Shown: one piece after another, positions 59,980 through 64,000 of the stretch
Layout of the letters: each line of letters starts with the position of its first letter
Position numbering within the stretch: the stretch's first letter is position 1
NCBI RefSeq assembly: GCF_027533625.1
Contig: NZ_JAQAGZ010000007.1
Location: 186,001 to 250,000 of the forward strand
Origin: Paenibacillus gyeongsangnamensis
Lineage (GTDB): Bacteria > Bacillota > Bacilli > Paenibacillales > NBRC-103111
Direction of reading: 5' to 3'
Length of the DNA: 64,000 nucleotides
Made by a program: the position numbers and the translations under genes
The notes under the pieces: generated by a model
Databases searched by the model: none
What the model was told of the DNA's origin: nothing
Seen by the model: the letters and a program-made list of their open reading frames with translations, nothing else

Positions 59980-60318
59980 GGGTATGTCCTTCCGGTCCCT
60001 GTTAAATTCAGCCTCATTCGGATTATTACTTACAAGTCCGGTGAAAAAGAGGCCGCTGCGCGTGCGGATCGTTCTTCCGATCGCTGCTCTGCCCCGCAAA
60101 GTGAAGTCCTTTCAAAGAAGCAACTCCGGGTACTTTGCGGGCCCCGACGCCAGATTCTTGGATTACCTAACTCCTTGAGTGGTGAGAATCCGGGGACAAA
60201 GGCGAACACTAACGCTTCTCCAGAACGATTCCGCCCGCTCCACTGCTTATTCACCGAACTTCTGAACGGTAAGAGGCCGAATTTAAAGGGGAACGCTCCG
60301 CTCCTGCAGGACATACCC
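59980..60318 (+). mobile_element. Foldback element of about 339 bp between the T-box and valS
   Basis: GGGTATGTCCT (59980-59990) and AGGACATACCC (60308-60318) are perfect inverted ends. Inward, the arms keep matching with small gaps: TTAAATTCAGCCTC with GAGGCCGAATTTAA, AAGTCCGGTGAAAAAG with CTTATTCACCGAACTT, and GCGGATCGTTCT with AGAACGATTCCGC. The centre holds CCCGCAAAGT/ACTTTGCGGG (60093-60141). No gene inside. It lies in the 5' leader of valS. Confidence 0.72.
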
Positions 60319-60382
60319 GCTCACTGGGTATTTTGTAGAAAGAACAAATCATATTGATAGCAAAGTATCGGAGGTTGCACCT

Positions 60383-63055
60383 ATGGAAGAAACCAAAACC
60401 ACTACAGCGCCGGAAACGTCGATGCCGACCACGTACGACCCGAAGGAAGCCGAGAAAAAATGGTACGATTACTGGCTGAAGGGCCAGTACTTTAAAGCGG
60501 GAGCGAGGCCCGATGCGGAGCCTTACACGATCGTTATCCCGCCTCCGAACGTAACGGGGATGCTGCACATCGGGCACGCGCTCGATTTCACGCTGCAGGA
60601 TATCATGATCCGCACGAAGCGGATGCAGGGCTTCGACGCGCTGTGGCTGCCGGGCTCCGACCATGCCGGGATCGCCACGCAGACCCGGGTGGAGCAGAAG
60701 CTTCGCGAGGGGGGCGTCACCCGCTACGATCTTGGTCGGGAGAAGTTCCTGGAAAAGGTATGGGAATGGAAGGAGCTGTACGCGGAAACCATCCGCGAGC
60801 AGTGGGCCAAGATGGGCTTCTCGCTGGATTATTCCCGCGAACGGTTTACGCTGGACGAAGGGCTGTCGAAGGCTGTGCGCGAGGTGTTCGTACGCCTTTA
60901 CGAGAAGGGCCTGATTTACCGCGGCAAATATATTATCAACTGGGATCCGGCGGCCCGTACGGCGCTGTCGGATATCGAGGTGGAATATAAAGAGGTGCAG
61001 GGGGCGCTGTACCATCTGCAGTACCCGGTGAAAGACAGCGGGGAGTTTATCGTCGTGGCGACGACCCGTCCGGAGACGATGCTGGGCGATACGGCGGTAG
61101 CGGTGCATCCGGAGGACGAGCGCTACAAGCATCTCATCGGAAAGACGCTCGTGCTGCCGATCATCGGACGCGAAATTCCGATCGTGGCGGACGAATACGT
61201 TGAGAAGGAGTTCGGCAGCGGCGCGGTCAAGATTACGCCGGCGCACGACCCGAACGACTTCGAGGTCGGCAAACGCCATAACCTGCCGCAAGTGCTCGTG
61301 ATGGACGAATCCGGCAAAATGAACGAGAACGCCGGCAAATACCAGGGACTGGACCGGTTCGATTGCCGTAAGCAAATCGTAGCGGACATGAAGGAGCAGG
61401 GCGTGCTGCTGAAGATCGAGGAGCACGTACATCAGGTAGGCCACAGCGAGCGCAGCGGCGCGGTCGTCGAGCCTTACCTCTCCACGCAGTGGTTCGTGCG
61501 GATGCAGCCGCTAGCCGACCGCGCCATCGAAACGCAAAAAGCCGGTCAAGGCGTGAATTTCGTGCCGGACCGGTTCGAGAAAATTTATTTGCACTGGATC
61601 GAGAATGTCCGCGACTGGTGCATCTCGCGTCAGCTGTGGTGGGGTCACCGCATTCCAGCCTGGTATTGCGGCGACTGTTCCGAGGTGATCGTCGCCCGGG
61701 AGGATGCGACGGTTTGTCCGAAATGCGGAGGAACGCACCTCAGACAGGACGAAGACGTGCTAGATACGTGGTTCAGCTCCGCGCTGTGGCCGTTCTCCAC
61801 GCTCGGATGGCCGGACCAAACCGAAGATATGAAGCGGTATTACCCGACCGATCTGCTGGTGACCGGCTACGATATCATTTACTTCTGGGTCGCGCGGATG
61901 ATCTTCAGCGGTCTGGAGTTCACCGATCGGATTCCGTTCAAGGACGTGCTGATGCACGGTCTCGTGCGCGACTCCGAGGGCCGCAAGATGTCCAAGTCGC
62001 TCGGCAACGGCGTCGATCCGCTGGAGGTCATCGAGAAGTACGGCGCAGACGCCATGCGCTTCATGATTTCGACCAACTCCACGCCGGGGCAGGATCTGCG
62101 CTTCCGCTGGGAAAAAGTCGAGCAGGCGCGCAATTTCGCCAACAAGATTTGGAACGCCTCGCGCTTTGCCTTGATGAACCTCGGCGACTTTCAGGCTTCG
62201 GAGATCGACCTGAGCGGGAAGCTGGGCACGGCCGACCGCTGGATTTTGCACCGATTGAACGAAACCGTCCGCGACGTGACCCGGCTCATCGACGCTTATG
62301 AATTCGGGGAGACAGGACGCCTGCTGTACAACTTCATCTGGGACGATTTGTGCGACTGGTATATCGAGTTCAGCAAGCTTTCCTTGTACGGTACGGACGA
62401 AGCGGCGAAGCGGACGACGAAGTCTGTACTGGCATACGTGCTGGACCGGACACAGCGTCTGATTCATCCGTTCATGCCGTTCATCAGCGAAGAAATCTGG
62501 CAGCATTTGCCGCATGAAGGAGACACGATCACGCTGGCTCCTTGGCCGGTAGAGGAAGCCCGCTTCGAGGCGGCGGACGCGGTCCGCGAGATGGAGCTCC
62601 TGATGGACATCATCCGGACGGTGCGTAACATCCGCGCGGAAGTGAACGTGCCGATGAGCAAAAAGATCGAGCTGCTCGTCAAGCCGGCCGGCGAAGAGAC
62701 GCTTGCCGTGCTGAAGCGCAACGAAGAATATATTCGCCGTTTCTGCAACACGTCGCTGCTGGAAATCGATGCGGCGCTGTCGTCGCCGGATAAAGCGATG
62801 ACAGGCATCGTCACCGGCGCAGAGCTGTATTTGCCACTGGCGGGGCTGATCGACATTGCCCAGGAAATAACGCGTCTGGAGAAAGAATTGGCCACCTTAC
62901 ACAGCGAGGTTGAGCGCATCGAGAAGAAGCTGTCGAACGAAGGCTTCGTAGCCAAGGCGCCGGCCAAGGTCATCGACGAGGAAAAAGCGAAGCTTGCCGA
63001 TTACGCCGACAAGCGGGATAAAGTAACGGCGCGCATCGCCGAGTTGAGAGGATGA
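60383..63055 (+). CDS. valS: Valyl-tRNA synthetase (890 aa)
   Basis: Charges tRNA-Val; class I enzyme. HIGH motif (GMLHIGHAL, residues about 60-68), the CP1 editing domain about 190-340 ([32 protein letters not shown]), KMSKS ([10 protein letters not shown] near 534-543), the anticodon-binding region and a C-terminal coiled coil ([27 protein letters not shown]) typical of ValRS. The N-terminal stretch [12 protein letters not shown] is a variable extension. ATG after GGAGG in ATCGGAGGTTGCACCT. Controlled by the T-box upstream; folC follows 7 bp downstream, as in B. subtilis. Confidence 0.97.
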   Translation: MEETKTTTAPETSMPTTYDPKEAEKKWYDYWLKGQYFKAGARPDAEPYTIVIPPPNVTGMLHIGHALDFTLQDIMIRTKRMQGFDALWLPGSDHAGIATQTRVEQKLREGGVTRYDLGREKFLEKVWEWKELYAETIREQWAKMGFSLDYSRERFTLDEGLSKAVREVFVRLYEKGLIYRGKYIINWDPAARTALSDIEVEYKEVQGALYHLQYPVKDSGEFIVVATTRPETMLGDTAVAVHPEDERYKHLIGKTLVLPIIGREIPIVADEYVEKEFGSGAVKITPAHDPNDFEVGKRHNLPQVLVMDESGKMNENAGKYQGLDRFDCRKQIVADMKEQGVLLKIEEHVHQVGHSERSGAVVEPYLSTQWFVRMQPLADRAIETQKAGQGVNFVPDRFEKIYLHWIENVRDWCISRQLWWGHRIPAWYCGDCSEVIVAREDATVCPKCGGTHLRQDEDVLDTWFSSALWPFSTLGWPDQTEDMKRYYPTDLLVTGYDIIYFWVARMIFSGLEFTDRIPFKDVLMHGLVRDSEGRKMSKSLGNGVDPLEVIEKYGADAMRFMISTNSTPGQDLRFRWEKVEQARNFANKIWNASRFALMNLGDFQASEIDLSGKLGTADRWILHRLNETVRDVTRLIDAYEFGETGRLLYNFIWDDLCDWYIEFSKLSLYGTDEAAKRTTKSVLAYVLDRTQRLIHPFMPFISEEIWQHLPHEGDTITLAPWPVEEARFEAADAVREMELLMDIIRTVRNIRAEVNVPMSKKIELLVKPAGEETLAVLKRNEEYIRRFCNTSLLEIDAALSSPDKAMTGIVTGAELYLPLAGLIDIAQEITRLEKELATLHSEVERIEKKLSNEGFVAKAPAKVIDEEKAKLADYADKRDKVTARIAELRG

Positions 63056-63062
63056 GCCGGGC

Positions 63063-64000
63063 ATGAGCGACACGAAGCAAACCGCAGCGCCGTTCCAAAC
63101 GGCCAAGGAAGCCGTCGATTGGGTTGTCCGCTTCATCCCCCTCGTCGGCATCAAGCCGGGCCTCGAGCGGATGCAGCGGATCATGGAGCTGCTGGACAAT
63201 CCGCACCGCCGGCTCAAGTTCATTCATATCGCGGGGACGAACGGCAAAGGCTCCGTCTGCTCCTATTTATCCGAAGTGATCAAGCAGTGCGGGTACGATG
63301 TGGGGACGTTCACGTCCCCTTACATCGAGAAATATAACGAGCGGATCCGGATCAACGGGGAGAACATCTCCGACGAGGATCTTTTGGCCGTAATCAACAA
63401 AATCAAGCCGGTGATCGAAGCCGTCGCGGAGGAACACGGACAACCGTCCATGTTCGAGATCTCGACGGTGGCGGCGATCGAATATTTCGCCCGCGTCGCT
63501 TATCCCGACTTTGTCGTATGGGAGACGGGACTCGGCGGCCGCCTCGATTCGACCAATATCGTCACCCCGATCGTCTCGGTCATTACGAACATCGGGCACG
63601 ACCATATGGATTTGCTCGGCGATTCGCTTGAGCAGATCGCTGCGGAGAAGGCGGCTATTATCAAGGCCGGCGTTCCCGTCGTCAGCGCCGTGGAGCAGCC
63701 GGAAGTGATCGAGGTTGTCGAACTGGCGGCCAAGGCGAAGCACGCGACGCTGTATTTGATGAACCGCACGTTCCGTTACGAGACGCTGTCCGTCCGGGAG
63801 AACGAGCAGAAATTTCATTTTACCGGTCCGTTCCGTACGATTCCGGATGTGGCCATTTCCATGAACGGCGGGCATCAGCTCAAGAATGCGGCGGTCGCCT
63901 TGATGACGATCGAGGTGCTGCGTCAATACTACGCTTTCCTGGCGGAGGACGAGGATCTGCTTCGCGCGATGAACAGGGCCCAGTGGCCCGGCCGGCTGGA
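63063..64000 (+). CDS. folC: Folylpolyglutamate synthase / dihydrofolate synthase, 5' part
   Basis: Adds glutamates to folates and joins dihydropteroate to glutamate. Only the first 312 codons lie in the window. Seen: the P-loop HIAGTNGKGSVCSYL near residue 53, FTSPYIEKYNERIRINGENI, the metal/glutamate-binding WETGLGGRLDSTNIV near 157-170 and NIGHDHMDLLG. The start ATG at 63063 follows GAGAGGATGAGCC and lies 7 bp after valS, so the two are co-transcribed from the valS T-box. The frame is open to the right edge. Confidence 0.95.
   Translation, partial: MSDTKQTAAPFQTAKEAVDWVVRFIPLVGIKPGLERMQRIMELLDNPHRRLKFIHIAGTNGKGSVCSYLSEVIKQCGYDVGTFTSPYIEKYNERIRINGENISDEDLLAVINKIKPVIEAVAEEHGQPSMFEISTVAAIEYFARVAYPDFVVWETGLGGRLDSTNIVTPIVSVITNIGHDHMDLLGDSLEQIAAEKAAIIKAGVPVVSAVEQPEVIEVVELAAKAKHATLYLMNRTFRYETLSVRENEQKFHFTGPFRTIPDVAISMNGGHQLKNAAVALMTIEVLRQYYAFLAEDEDLLRAMNRAQWPGRL

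Noticed and set aside
59980..60318. A second, tandem T-box in the valS leader
   Set aside because: No second AGAGAGC loop or GGTGGTACCACG-like core is found in this stretch; the inverted ends fit a foldback instead.

Overview
The window looks like a chromosomal segment of a spore-forming member of the Paenibacillaceae (Paenibacillus/Cohnella-like). The reasons are a fairly GC-rich Bacillales coding style, strong GGAGG-type ribosome binding sites with many TTG and GTG starts, a T-box leader, the spore genes gerM, spoVID and lonB, and the Bacillus-type order tig-clpX-ispG...lonB-lonA-ysxC-hemAX(sirC)CDB...hemL...spoVID-valS-folC. I saw no rRNA, tRNA or CRISPR. I count 51 protein genes; the first (histidine kinase) and last (folC) run off the window.

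Layout. 1-7.2 kb: a sensor kinase end, then an RND pump, its lipoprotein adaptor and a 609-aa secreted protein of unknown function. 7.7-12.3 kb: a cell-surface glycosylation operon (GT39, GT2, GtrA-like, GtaB/GalU). 12.3-20.5 kb: a ROK regulator, a methyltransferase with a metallo-hydrolase, a Ger(x)C-like lipoprotein with a second lipoprotein, a DUF1906 protein, a PgpA-like protein and a diguanylate cyclase. 20.8-25.5 kb: gerM-rph-rdgB facing asparagine synthetase. 25.8-41.4 kb: small unknowns and the proteostasis/isoprenoid block tig, clpP, clpX, ispG, a divergent polysaccharide deacetylase, an amidase, lonB, lonA, ysxC, then speD. 42.8-55.3 kb: a nearly complete heme/siroheme locus from glutamyl-tRNA to coproheme (hemA-hemX-sirC-hemC-cobA/hemD-hemB, hemE-hemH-hemY, hemL) with a Crp-type regulator inside it. 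55.5-64 kb: a phosphodiester glycosidase, a 54-aa membrane protein coupled to a pseudouridine synthase, spoVID, T-box-valS and folC.

The most unusual signals are non-coding. Family A (three copies, about 213 bp) is a foldback element without a gene. Every copy sits inside a short palindrome, and the palindrome is duplicated as a direct repeat on both sides; two copies are nested in other repeats whose uninterrupted copies show the empty site. Family C (five copies, about 100 bp, two hairpins) lies in sense orientation behind + strand genes, four times right after a terminator T-run. Family B (about 125 bp, two hairpins) has two full copies and a remnant. Further single-copy foldbacks lie between lonA and ysxC and between the T-box and valS, and a run of seven hairpins precedes hemA.

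A second signal is a shared operator. The RND operon and the glycosyltransferase operon both carry TTCA boxes spaced exactly 11 bp apart (three and four or five boxes), and the -10 hexamer starts exactly 20 bp after the first base of the last box. This suggests joint control by one OmpR/PhoB-type response regulator, perhaps the partner of the kinase at the left edge.
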